A stretch of 46,749 nucleotides of DNA from Cytophagales bacterium (GTDB taxonomy: Bacteria > Bacteroidota > Bacteroidia > Cytophagales > Microscillaceae): positions 1 through 46,749 of the forward strand of contig JAAFJG010000036.1 of assembly GCA_013298075.1 (NCBI GenBank). The letters are read 5' to 3'. The translations under genes and the position numbers were made by a program. Shown here one piece after another: positions 26,727 to 34,783 of the stretch. Below the pieces are notes generated by a model. The model was given only the letters and a program-made list of their open reading frames with translations. It made no database searches and was not told the DNA's origin. The first letter of the stretch is position 1. Each line of letters starts with the position of its first letter.

Positions 26727-27098
26727 TTTTAACTTTAGATTTTATGAACTTTTGCAAAGTAACTCAGAATAAATGATATATCCAAATAAAATCTAATAAA
26801 TCAATAAAAATAATTTAAAAAAATATGAAAAATCTAAGAAATCATTGTACTAATCTAAGAATTTTAACAAAAATTCAATTAAATTAAAAACTATTTTAAG
26901 TATTAGATAAAGGATTACTTAAACCATAAAATTATTTGATTGACTTAGTTTCGTATCTAAAACAAGGTTTTAAATAGCAAATTTGGATTTTTTTTTGAAT
27001 AATAGTATTTTTTTTCAAAAAAATTTTGATAAAAAGAAAATAAATCACTACCTTTGCAAAAATTAAATAAATTTTAAATCATAATCTTTTTGTTTCTT
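26727..27098. other. Divergent intergenic region upstream of bamD
   Basis: About 370 AT-rich bases between divergent genes. It contains the bamD promoter (27025-27056) and, near 26895-26925, TTTTAAGTATTAG followed by TTACTTAAACC, also seen near 21600. No gene was found. Confidence 0.5.
27025..27056 (+). promoter_or_regulatory. Promoter of bamD-rpoZ
   Basis: TTTG at 27025-27028, a 20-base spacer and TACCTTTG at 27049-27056 match the Bacteroidota consensus closely. Confidence 0.75.
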
Positions 27099-27944
27099 AT
27101 GCAAAAAATTAAATTACTTACTTGGATAGTGTTGATAATAGTGTGCGTTTCGTCTTGTAGATTTAGCAAGATAAGAAAAAGCACAGATTTAAAAGTAAAA
27201 TATGACGCAGCCATGAGATATTATGATAAACGTGATTATTATAAGTCAGGTTTATTATTAGAGGAAATTATTCCATTAATTACAGGGCAAAAAGAACAAG
27301 AAGTAGCACAATTTAGATACGGATATTGCCATTTTAATCAAAAACAATACGAACTATCTGCTTATTATTTTGATAAATTTTATAATAGTTTTAGAGGTAG
27401 CAAATGGTCGGAGGAGGCAAGATTTATGGTCGTAAAATCATTAGTCGAATCATCTCCTAAGTATAATTTAGACCAAAAAAGCACCACAGACGCTATCAAT
27501 TCAGCCCAAAGTTTTTTAAATAATTTTGGAAACAGCACTTATTACGAACAAGCATCGGGTGCGATGAAAGAAATGCGTAATAAATTAGAAAAAAAAGGAT
27601 TTGAAAATGCAAAATTATATCATAGAATTGGTTATCATCGGGCTGCAGTAGTTGCTTTTGGAAACTTCCAAAAAAACTTTCCTGATTCTGATTTGAATGA
27701 AGATGCTTCTTATTTACGCATCGAATCGCAATATGATTATGCGTTGCAAAGTATCGAAACAAGAAAAATAGAAAGGTTGAAAGACGTTATTGGATATTAT
27801 GAAAATTTTGTGGCGGCTTATCCAAAGAGTAAATATTTGAAATCTGCTCAAAATATGCACCAAAAAACAATTTCTACATTGAAAGAAAATGTACCTGTTG
27901 TACCAACAAATAATAGTGCTGAAAAAGCAACAATCAAAAATTAA
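27099..27944 (+). CDS. bamD: Outer membrane protein assembly factor BamD
   Basis: 281 residues from the ATG at 27099 (a TTG nine bases upstream is in frame but less likely). It is a lipoprotein: KIKLLTWIVLIIVCVSSC, with lipidation at the Cys of VSSC. The mature part consists of TPR-like helical pairs with the family hallmark spacing (YDAAMRYYDKRDYYKSGLLLEEI, FRYGYCHFNQKQYELSAYYFDKFY, YHRIGYHRAAVVAFGNFQKNFPDS). BamD sits on the periplasmic side of the outer membrane and, with BamA, inserts beta-barrel proteins. The next gene, rpoZ, starts 29 bases later, as in other Bacteroidota, and they share the promoter at 27025. Confidence 0.9.
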   Translation: MQKIKLLTWIVLIIVCVSSCRFSKIRKSTDLKVKYDAAMRYYDKRDYYKSGLLLEEIIPLITGQKEQEVAQFRYGYCHFNQKQYELSAYYFDKFYNSFRGSKWSEEARFMVVKSLVESSPKYNLDQKSTTDAINSAQSFLNNFGNSTYYEQASGAMKEMRNKLEKKGFENAKLYHRIGYHRAAVVAFGNFQKNFPDSDLNEDASYLRIESQYDYALQSIETRKIERLKDVIGYYENFVAAYPKSKYLKSAQNMHQKTISTLKENVPVVPTNNSAEKATIKN

Positions 27945-27973
27945 TTTACTAAAACAATTTAAAAATAAAAAAC

Positions 27974-28300
27974 ATGGCTAAATATAGAGTAACTTCTGTC
28001 CCCTCGATTATTCCACGTGATATTAAAAAATTAAGCGAGCAAACAGGCAATTTGTATGCGTCTGTATCTATTATTTCGAAACGTGCCGCACAAATTTCTA
28101 CTAAAATAAAAGATGAATTACAAGAAAAATTAGATGATTTTTCTTCTAATGTAGATAATTTTGAGGAAATTCACGAAAATAGAGAGCAAATCGAAATTTC
28201 TCGCTATTATGAAAAATTGCCAAAACCAACATCGGTTTCAACTGATGAATTTTTAGAATTTAAACTCCAATTTGGATTTGGAAGAGAAGAAGGTTCTTAA
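27974..28300 (+). CDS. rpoZ: DNA-directed RNA polymerase omega-like subunit
   Basis: 108 residues. The Bacteroidota form of omega is recognisable by the position after bamD and by YRVTSVPSIIPRDIKKLSEQTGNLYASVSIISKRAAQISTKIKDEL in its first half, where helix 1 and the KRAAQI block correspond to omega of other bacteria. Omega helps assembly and stability of RNA polymerase in the cytoplasm. The C-terminal half is acidic and variable. In many relatives coaBC follows, but here the gene is followed by an inverted repeat and an M48 protease gene. Confidence 0.82.
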   Translation: MAKYRVTSVPSIIPRDIKKLSEQTGNLYASVSIISKRAAQISTKIKDELQEKLDDFSSNVDNFEEIHENREQIEISRYYEKLPKPTSVSTDEFLEFKLQFGFGREEGS

Positions 28301-28338
28301 AAAACAGTAGAAAAAAATCAAAAAAAATACTAATTTTT

Positions 28339-28433
28339 TTAGGTATAAAATATAAAAAATGAAAGACAAAATTTGAAGTATTGAACAATATTTTGATGTT
28401 TTTAATTTTCAAAACCTTATATTTTATACCTAA
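28339..28433. repeat. 17-base perfect inverted repeat with long loop
   Basis: TTAGGTATAAAATATAA at 28339-28355 is inverted at 28417-28433, with 61 bases between. It stands 38 bases after rpoZ. The loop is too long for a usual terminator; it may be a small mobile element with inverted ends or a leader structure for the M48 gene. Confidence 0.65.
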
Positions 28434-28495
28434 TATTTATTAAAAATACTTCCCATTTTTATACATACATTTTATATTTATATTTAAAAAAAAAA

Positions 28496-29308
28496 ATGAA
28501 AAAAATATCTTTATTTCTTCTATTTATTTCTTTTGCCTTATTACAAGCATGCGCTCCAGGCGGAAAAAATGCTATCAATGTTTTTAGTTTACAAGATGAT
28601 ATTACGCTTGGAAAACAATTAAGAGATGAAATTGCCTCAAAACCAAAAGAATATCCTTTGTTAAGCAGACAACAATATCCAAAAGCTTACGAGCATTTGC
28701 AAAGAATTACTAATAATATTTTAAATTCTGGGGCGCTTGAACATAGAAACGATTTTGAATGGACTTTGCATATTATTCAAGATGATAAAACCTTAAACGC
28801 ATTTGTTTCGCCCGGTGGATATATTTATGTTTATACAGGTTTGATAAAATATTTAGAAACAGAAGACGAATTAGCTGGTGTAATGGGACATGAAATTGCT
28901 CACGCAGACCGCAGACACTCAACGGCAAATATGACCAAAACGCACGGCATAGAAACGGTATTAGGAATGCTTTTAGGAAAAAATCCGGGAATGTTAGGAC
29001 AAGTTTTAGGCGGAATGACAGGGAAAATAGGTGGATTAAAATTTAGCAGAGCCACAGAATCTGATGCTGATGAACAATCGGTGGTTTATTTAGCCAAAAC
29101 ACAATATAGATGTGATGGAACGGCAGGTTTTTTTGAAAAAATGATGGCTCAAAGTTCACAACAACCGCCACAATGGTTAAGCACGCACCCAAGCCACGAA
29201 AATCGTGTCAATGACATCAAAGCAAAAGCACAAGCAATTGGTTGTAGTACCAAGCCATCAAATAACCAAAGTTTGTATCAAGACTTGAAAAATAGTTTGC
29301 CAAGATAA
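28496..29308 (+). CDS. M48 family metalloprotease lipoprotein
   Basis: 270 residues. Signal peptide and lipobox: KKISLFLLFISFALLQAC, lipidated at the Cys before APGG. Zinc motif HEIAH at residues 132-136 (GVMGHEIAHADRRHS), third ligand Glu188 in RATESDADEQSVVYL. A central glycine/methionine-rich hairpin (GMLLGKNPGMLGQVLGGMTGKIGG) follows, typical of the BepA/LoiP/YcaL-like periplasmic group. These proteases deal with misfolded outer membrane proteins. Its position after bamD and rpoZ fits a role in envelope quality control. The leader of about 60 bases is extremely AT-rich, ending in a run of A before the ATG. Confidence 0.92.
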   Translation: MKKISLFLLFISFALLQACAPGGKNAINVFSLQDDITLGKQLRDEIASKPKEYPLLSRQQYPKAYEHLQRITNNILNSGALEHRNDFEWTLHIIQDDKTLNAFVSPGGYIYVYTGLIKYLETEDELAGVMGHEIAHADRRHSTANMTKTHGIETVLGMLLGKNPGMLGQVLGGMTGKIGGLKFSRATESDADEQSVVYLAKTQYRCDGTAGFFEKMMAQSSQQPPQWLSTHPSHENRVNDIKAKAQAIGCSTKPSNNQSLYQDLKNSLPR

Positions 29309-29351
29309 TAAAATAAACTCTAAATAACATTCACATTCAAACTTTTATATT

Positions 29352-29603
29352 ATGAATTTTCGAGTAGAAATTAATGTAATGACCAAAAAAGAAATTTTAG
29401 ACCCACAAGGAAAAGCCGTAAAATTGGGCTTAACGAATGTAGGTATTAATGCTATCAAAGATGTAAGAATTGGAAAGCATATTGTGTTGGATTTGGAGGC
29501 TGATAATGAAGAAGATGCGAAACAAAAAGCCGAAATATCTTGCAAAAAATTATTGGCAAATTTGATTATGGAAGATTATCATTATACTATTTCAACACTT
29601 TAA
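29352..29603 (+). CDS. purS: Phosphoribosylformylglycinamidine synthase subunit PurS
   Basis: 83 residues, the standard size. The sequence FRVEINVMTKKEILDPQGKAVKLGL and INAIKDVRIGKHIVLDLEAD is the recognised PurS pattern (parallel strands and a helix). PurS links PurQ and PurL in the fourth step of purine biosynthesis, acting as a dimer. purL and purQ are not in the window, so the complex is encoded at dispersed sites. comB starts 18 bases downstream on the same strand. Confidence 0.92.
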   Translation: MNFRVEINVMTKKEILDPQGKAVKLGLTNVGINAIKDVRIGKHIVLDLEADNEEDAKQKAEISCKKLLANLIMEDYHYTISTL

Positions 29604-29621
29604 TATTATCCTAAAAAAAAT

Positions 29622-30332
29622 ATGTTTTCTCAAATTGAAGTTTGTTTAACGCCTGATTTATTGCCTCATTTTGATTTAAAAGATAAAATTGTGGTCGTTA
29701 TTGATATATTAAGGGCAACTTCTTGCATCACAACTGCTTTGGCAAATGGCGTAAAAAGTATTATTCCTGTTCGAGAAGTAGAGGAATGTAAGGCTTTGCA
29801 ATCACAAGGTTATTTGGCTGCTGCCGAAAGAGGTGGCAAAAAAGTAGAAGGTTTTGATTTGGATAATTCGCCTTTTAGTTATCAAAATCCTGATTTAAAA
29901 GGCAAAACAATCGCAATGACTACTTCGAATGGAACATTAGCCATTGATTTATCAAAAAATGTAGCGAAAGAAGTTTTGATAGGTTCTTTTTTAAATCAAA
30001 GAACATTATGTAATTATTTGCAAAAAAAAGAAGATAATATTTTGTTGTTTTGTGCAGGTTGGAAAGGCAAAGAAAATATGGAAGATACTTTTTTTGCAGG
30101 GGCATTGATTGATGATTTATCGAATACAAATATTGAATTAGGCAATGATGGGGCTTTTATTTCGAAAGCGGTTTATCACGTCGGAAGAAATCAATATAAA
30201 AAATTCCTCCGAAAATCTTCGCATTATCAACGTTTGATAAGTTTTGGTTTGGAAAAAGACATCGATTTTTGTTTTACAGCCAATCAATATAATGTGTTGC
30301 CATATTTGAAAGGAAATGAAATTGTGATATGA
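29622..30332 (+). CDS. comB: 2-phosphosulfolactate phosphatase (ComB family)
   Basis: 236 residues, family length. Recognisable blocks: VVVIDILRATSCITTALANG near residue 24, LAAAERGGKKVEGFDLDNSP, IAMTTSNGTLAI and LLFCAGWKGKENMEDTFFAGALID. In archaea ComB takes phosphate from 2-phosphosulfolactate for coenzyme M; in Bacteroidota the family is widespread without coenzyme M and may serve sulfolactate or sulfonate metabolism, so the substrate here is an inference. The stop codon overlaps the start of miaA by four bases (ATGA), implying translational coupling of purS-comB-miaA. Confidence 0.88.
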   Translation: MFSQIEVCLTPDLLPHFDLKDKIVVVIDILRATSCITTALANGVKSIIPVREVEECKALQSQGYLAAAERGGKKVEGFDLDNSPFSYQNPDLKGKTIAMTTSNGTLAIDLSKNVAKEVLIGSFLNQRTLCNYLQKKEDNILLFCAGWKGKENMEDTFFAGALIDDLSNTNIELGNDGAFISKAVYHVGRNQYKKFLRKSSHYQRLISFGLEKDIDFCFTANQYNVLPYLKGNEIVI

Positions 30333-31222
30333 AAAATAAAAAATTGATATGTGTGGTAGGAGCAACCGCAGTCGGAAAAACAAATGTAGGTATTGAATTA
30401 GCAAAACATTTTAATACGGTGGTTGTTTCTGCGGATTCACGTCAGTTTTATAAAGAATTAAATATTGGTACGGCGAAACCTACTTTCGAAGAAATGAATG
30501 GAATAAAACATTATTTCATTGATAATCAATCTATTAACCAAAATTATAGCGTAGGCGAATACGAAAAAGATGCGTTGATTTTATTAGAAAAATTATTTCA
30601 GGAATATGAAAAAATTATTTTAGTAGGAGGTTCGGGCTTGTATGTGCGTGCCTTATGTGATGGGCTTGATGAATTTCCTGACATTTCTCCAGAAATTCGG
30701 TTACAAATTCAACAAGATTTAAACCAAAAAGGATTGTTTTATCTCACCGAATTATTGAAAGAATTAGATTTTGAGTATTATCAACAAGCAGATTTACAAA
30801 ATACACAAAGAGTTACGCGGGCTTTAGAAGTGTGTATTGGCACAAAAAAATCGTATTCTTCTTTTCGAAAAAACACCAAAAAAGAAAGACCTTTTCAGAT
30901 TATAAAAGTCGGTTTGCATTTACCAAGAGAAATTTTATATCAAAAAATAGACTCTCGAATGGATTTGATGCTTTATCAAGGATTAAAAGAAGAAGCGATA
31001 AATTTATTGCCTTTTGCCTCTCATAATGCGTTGCAAACGGTTGGGTATCAAGAGATTTTTGATTTTTTAGCAGAGAAATACGATTGGAACGAATGTGTAA
31101 GATTGCTCAAAAGAAATTCACGTCGATATGCCAAAAGACAAATTACTTGGTTTGGAGCAGAGGCAGAAATTACTTGGTTTGCACCTACGCAAACTCAAGA
31201 AATTATCGATTTTGTTTCTTAA
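30329..31222 (+). CDS. miaA: tRNA dimethylallyltransferase
   Basis: 297 residues, family length. The P-loop is GATAVGKT at residues 11-18, followed by VVSADSRQFYKELNIGTAKP, GGSGLYVRALCDGLDEFP and the late KRNSRRYAKRQITWF block. MiaA adds a dimethylallyl group to A37 in tRNAs that read codons starting with U, in the cytoplasm. It overlaps comB by four bases and is the last gene of the purS-comB-miaA operon; pdxA downstream has its own promoter. Confidence 0.95.
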   Translation: MKNKKLICVVGATAVGKTNVGIELAKHFNTVVVSADSRQFYKELNIGTAKPTFEEMNGIKHYFIDNQSINQNYSVGEYEKDALILLEKLFQEYEKIILVGGSGLYVRALCDGLDEFPDISPEIRLQIQQDLNQKGLFYLTELLKELDFEYYQQADLQNTQRVTRALEVCIGTKKSYSSFRKNTKKERPFQIIKVGLHLPREILYQKIDSRMDLMLYQGLKEEAINLLPFASHNALQTVGYQEIFDFLAEKYDWNECVRLLKRNSRRYAKRQITWFGAEAEITWFAPTQTQEIIDFVS

Positions 31223-31246
31223 ATATTGTTTTTTGATATTTTTAAT

Positions 31247-31277
31247 TTTGAATTGCAACTTTTTATCTTTAACTTTG
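31247..31277 (+). promoter_or_regulatory. Promoter of pdxA
   Basis: TTTG at 31247-31250, exactly 19 bases, then TAACTTTG at 31270-31277: a full match to TTTG-N19-TAnnTTTG. The ATG of pdxA lies 42 bases downstream. Confidence 0.82.
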
Positions 31278-31319
31278 CAAATATTCTATCAAAAACTTAT
31301 AATAAAAAACTATAAAAAC

Positions 31320-32336
31320 ATGCGCGAAAAACCTTTAATCGGTATCACAATCGGTGATTATAACGGAATAGGTACGGAAGTTATTCTCAAATCCTTATCA
31401 AATAATAATATCTTACAGATCTGTACTCCTGTTATTTATGGCTCTATGAAAATTATTTCTCGTTATCGTAAATTATTGCAATTACCAGAATGGTTTATCA
31501 ATACGGCTCAAGATATAAAACAAGTTACGCATAAAAAAACAAATATTATTAACGTTGTTACCAAATGTTCTCTGGAAGTAGATGCGGGAAAAATTACCAA
31601 TGACGCAGGAACTTTTGCCGTACAATGTTTGCAGGCAGCCACAAAAGATGTCTTGGCGGGCAATCTTGATGCACTCGTAACTGCTCCCATCAATAAACAC
31701 AATGTTCAAAGTGATGAGTTTAAATTTATTGGTCATACAGAATTTTTGGCTGAAGCTTGTCAAGTGAAAGAAAATTTAATGTTTATGGTCAGTGATACGT
31801 TTAAAATTGCTTTAGTAACGGCACATATTCCAATTTCACAAGTGAGCAATCAAATTACAAGAGAAAAAATATTTAAAAAATTAGAATTATTGATAAGGTC
31901 ATTAAAAAAAGATTTTGCTATTGCTAAACCAAAAATTGCAGTTTTGGGGCTTAATCCACACGCAGGCGAAAATGGTTTGTTAGGAAGTGAAGAAATGCAA
32001 GTAATTTCTCCCGTTATTCAAGAATTAAAGAAAAAAGGCAATATGGTTTTCGGACCTTTTCCTGCTGATGGATTTTTTGGACAACATTCGTATCGAAAAT
32101 ATGATGCGGTTTTGGCAATGTATCACGACCAAGCGTTAATTCCTTTCAAAACTTTGATGATGGAATCAGGAGTTAATTTTACGGCTGGTTTGCCAATTAT
32201 TCGTACTTCGCCCGACCACGGCACTGCCTACGATATTGCAGGAAAAAATCAAGCTGATGAAAGTTCGTTTTTGCAATCAATTTTTACGGCTTGTGATATT
32301 GTAAAACACAGATGGGCTTTGGCAAAAGAAGTATAA
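31320..32336 (+). CDS. pdxA: 4-hydroxythreonine-4-phosphate dehydrogenase
   Basis: 338 residues from the ATG at 31320, which gives MREKPLIGITIGDYNGIGTE; the reading frame is open further upstream but there overlaps miaA and the pdxA promoter. Family features: GDYNGIGTEVI, DALVTAPINKHNV, the metal ligands in FIGHTEFLAE, MYHDQALIPFK and TSPDHGTAYDIAG. The enzyme oxidises 4-phosphohydroxy-threonine in the DXP-independent route to pyridoxal phosphate and acts as a dimer. It is followed by rlpA, maf and folC at short distances, so these four may form one operon. Confidence 0.95.
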   Translation: MREKPLIGITIGDYNGIGTEVILKSLSNNNILQICTPVIYGSMKIISRYRKLLQLPEWFINTAQDIKQVTHKKTNIINVVTKCSLEVDAGKITNDAGTFAVQCLQAATKDVLAGNLDALVTAPINKHNVQSDEFKFIGHTEFLAEACQVKENLMFMVSDTFKIALVTAHIPISQVSNQITREKIFKKLELLIRSLKKDFAIAKPKIAVLGLNPHAGENGLLGSEEMQVISPVIQELKKKGNMVFGPFPADGFFGQHSYRKYDAVLAMYHDQALIPFKTLMMESGVNFTAGLPIIRTSPDHGTAYDIAGKNQADESSFLQSIFTACDIVKHRWALAKEV

Positions 32337-32379
32337 ATTTTATTATTATTTGATAAAAAATCACTTAAAAAAATAATCA

Positions 32380-32784
32380 ATGATGAAATATTTAGTTTTA
32401 TTTTTCGTTTTTTTCTTATGTTTTTTGTCGAGTTGTGATATAGCAATTCCTACTATCAATACCAATGATAATACGAATAGTTTAGTTCCAAAAGGAACAA
32501 AATCAACAGGAAAAGCATCTTATTATGCCAATAAATTGAATGGAAGACCAACGGCAAGCGGACAAAAATTTGATAATAATTTATTGACGGCTGCCCATAA
32601 AACATTGCCTTTTGGAACAAAATTAAGCGTAAAAAATTTAAAAAATAATAAAATTGTAATCGTTACGGTCAATGATAGATTATCAAAAACTTCTACACGC
32701 GAAATCGACCTTTCGCAAGCAGCTGCCAAAACGATAGATATGATAAGAGATGGAGTAGTGCAGGTTGAAATTACTATTTTGTAA
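32380..32784 (+). CDS. rlpA: RlpA-like lipoprotein (double-psi beta-barrel lytic transglycosylase family)
   Basis: 134 residues. Lipoprotein signal MMKYLVLFFVFFLCFLSSC; either of the two first Met codons could start. The domain from about residue 43 is a double-psi beta-barrel: TGKASYYANKLNGRPTASGQ, LTAAHKTLPFGTKLSVKNL, VTVNDR and REIDLSQAAAKTI, with the conserved His and Asp expected of RlpA. Septal RlpA binds and cleaves naked glycan strands in some species. The C-terminal SPOR domain of longer RlpA proteins is missing, so septal targeting is uncertain. It lies between pdxA (43 bases) and maf (28 bases). Confidence 0.88.
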   Translation: MMKYLVLFFVFFLCFLSSCDIAIPTINTNDNTNSLVPKGTKSTGKASYYANKLNGRPTASGQKFDNNLLTAAHKTLPFGTKLSVKNLKNNKIVIVTVNDRLSKTSTREIDLSQAAAKTIDMIRDGVVQVEITIL

Positions 32785-32812
32785 GGGTTATAAAAATAAA
32801 AATAAAAATATA

Positions 32813-33385
32813 ATGAAAAAAAAAATTGTATTGGTATCTGAATCTCCTCGAAGACAACAATTATTAAAAGATGCACATTTTATCTTTGAAACAATAAAAC
32901 CTGTTGGAGAAGAAATTTATCCAAATAATATTCCGTTGGTAAGTATTCCTTTGTTTTTGGCAAAACAAAAATCGCATAGTATTGATTTGGTTGGTTTTGA
33001 TGATGATATTATCTTGATTTCGGCTGATACTATCGTAATTTTAGATGGTGAAATTCTTGGAAAACCAGCTTCTGAACAAGAGGCGAAAAGTATGTTACAA
33101 AAAATATCGGGTAAGAAACATACAGTCATCACAGGCGTATGTATGCGAAGTAAAGAAAAACAAGTTGATTTTTCGTCCTATACAAAAGTATATTTTAATG
33201 AATTAACCAAAGAAAATATTGATTTTTATGTGGATACATATAAACCTTTGGACAAAGCAGGCAGTTATGGCATTCAAGATTGGATTGGAATGATTGGCAT
33301 AGAAACAATTGAAGGCTGTTTTTATAATGTAATGGGTTTGCCGATGAGTGAATTATATCAAAAATTATCTTTGTTTGATTACTAA
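32813..33385 (+). CDS. maf: Maf-like nucleotide pyrophosphatase
   Basis: 190 residues from the ATG at 32813; an in-frame start at 32765 would overlap rlpA. Family motifs: LVSESPRRQQLL (substrate-binding start), ISADTIVILDGEILGKPASEQEA, KHTVITGVCMR and KPLDKAGSYGIQDW. The YGIQ form is the YhdE/dTTP-UTP type rather than the YceF type. Maf proteins hydrolyse non-canonical nucleotides such as m5UTP and pseudo-UTP, keeping them out of RNA and DNA. It is followed by folC after 16 bases. Confidence 0.93.
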   Translation: MKKKIVLVSESPRRQQLLKDAHFIFETIKPVGEEIYPNNIPLVSIPLFLAKQKSHSIDLVGFDDDIILISADTIVILDGEILGKPASEQEAKSMLQKISGKKHTVITGVCMRSKEKQVDFSSYTKVYFNELTKENIDFYVDTYKPLDKAGSYGIQDWIGMIGIETIEGCFYNVMGLPMSELYQKLSLFDY

Positions 33386-33401
33386 TTTTTTTCTATTATC
33401 A

Positions 33402-34658
33402 ATGACTTACGAACAGACTATTTCTTATCTTTTTTCAAAACTACCAATGTTTCAACGCATTGGTGCGGCTGCGTATAAAGAAGGATTAGAAAATATATTA
33501 CTTTTTTGCGAAAAATTAGGCAATCCACATCAAAAACTCGCGTGCATACACGTAGCGGGAACGAATGGAAAAGGTAGCACTTGCCATACATTAGCCTCTA
33601 TTTTTCAAGAAGCAGGTTATAAAGTGGGGCTTTTTACTTCGCCACATCTTAAAAATTTTACAGAAAGGATAAGAATTAATGGAGAAGAAATTAGTCAAGA
33701 ATTTGTGATTGATTTTACAGAAAAAACAAAAAATTTGATTGAAACACAACAACCAAGTTTTTTTGAAGTAACAACTGCGATGGCTTTTGATTATTTTGTA
33801 TCACAAAAAACAGATATAAATATCATAGAAGTTGGAATGGGAGGGAGGTTAGATTCGACCAATATTATTACTCCTATTTTATCAATTATTACTACGATTG
33901 GGTATGATCATCAACAATTTTTGGGCGATACATTGGTAGAAATTGGGGGAGAAAAAGCAGGAATTATCAAAAAAAATATTCCTGTGGTCATTTCAGACCA
34001 TCAACCTGAGATAGAAAATGTTTTTATTGACAAAGCAAAAAAAGAAAATGCACCTATTTTTTTTAGTTTTTTTGATGAAAATGCTGAAAAATTCAAACAT
34101 TTTTTAGAATTATTTGTTTTAAAAGGTATTTATCAAAAGAAAAATTTAAAAGGCGTGTTAAAAGCCATAGAAATATTGGCAGAAAAATATCAAATTACCG
34201 AAGAAAATATTAAATTAGGACTTCAAAATGTAGTCAAAAATACGCATTTAAAAGGAAGATGGCAAATATTAGAAAATAATCCATTAATAATTTGCGATAC
34301 GGCACACAACGAAGATGGCGTAAAATTGGTGATTGAACAACTTCAAGATTATAAAAATAAAGATAAAAATGCTGAAATAAATATTCATTTTATCATTGGT
34401 TTTGTGAAAGATAAAAATATAGACAAAATTTTATCTCTTTATCCAAAAAACGAAAAATATTATTTTTGTGGATTTGATTCTCCAAGAAGTTTAGAAAATA
34501 TAAGTTTGAAACAACAAGCTGAAAAATATTTATTGGTAGGTGAAATGTATGAAAATGTAAATATGGCTATCAAACAAGCAAAACAAAAGACGAATAAAAA
34601 TGATATTATTTTTGTGGGTGGAAGTAATTTTTTAGTCGCAGAAATTGATAATTTATAA
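33402..34658 (+). CDS. folC: Bifunctional folylpolyglutamate synthase / dihydrofolate synthase
   Basis: 418 residues from the ATG at 33402 (an in-frame start at 33348 would overlap maf). The P-loop GTNGKGST begins at residue 53, then CHTLASIFQEAGYKVGLFTSPHL and FFEVTTAMAFDYF, IIEVGMGGRLDSTNI, TTIGYDHQQFLGDT, and the late CDTAHNEDGVK, all typical of FolC. The enzyme adds glutamate to dihydropteroate and then to folates, in the cytoplasm. It is the last gene of pdxA-rlpA-maf-folC; the short region after it carries a fragment of repeat family 3. Confidence 0.94.
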   Translation: MTYEQTISYLFSKLPMFQRIGAAAYKEGLENILLFCEKLGNPHQKLACIHVAGTNGKGSTCHTLASIFQEAGYKVGLFTSPHLKNFTERIRINGEEISQEFVIDFTEKTKNLIETQQPSFFEVTTAMAFDYFVSQKTDINIIEVGMGGRLDSTNIITPILSIITTIGYDHQQFLGDTLVEIGGEKAGIIKKNIPVVISDHQPEIENVFIDKAKKENAPIFFSFFDENAEKFKHFLELFVLKGIYQKKNLKGVLKAIEILAEKYQITEENIKLGLQNVVKNTHLKGRWQILENNPLIICDTAHNEDGVKLVIEQLQDYKNKDKNAEINIHFIIGFVKDKNIDKILSLYPKNEKYYFCGFDSPRSLENISLKQQAEKYLLVGEMYENVNMAIKQAKQKTNKNDIIFVGGSNFLVAEIDNL

Positions 34659-34673
34659 AATAAAATATTAGAT

Positions 34674-34719
34674 ATTATCCCAATTTGATGGCAAATTTAT
34701 TTTAAATTTCTTACAACTA
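34674..34719. repeat. Family 3 repeat, partial copy
   Basis: ATCCCAATTTGATGGCAAAT followed by TTATTTTAAATTTCTTACAAC matches the outer parts of the copy at 35859-35950, with the middle of about 45 bases missing. Confidence 0.6.
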
Positions 34720-34783
34720 AGAATGATAAAAAGATAGTTTAATAATTTTTTAACTAATATTTAATGACCTTAAAAACAAAAGT

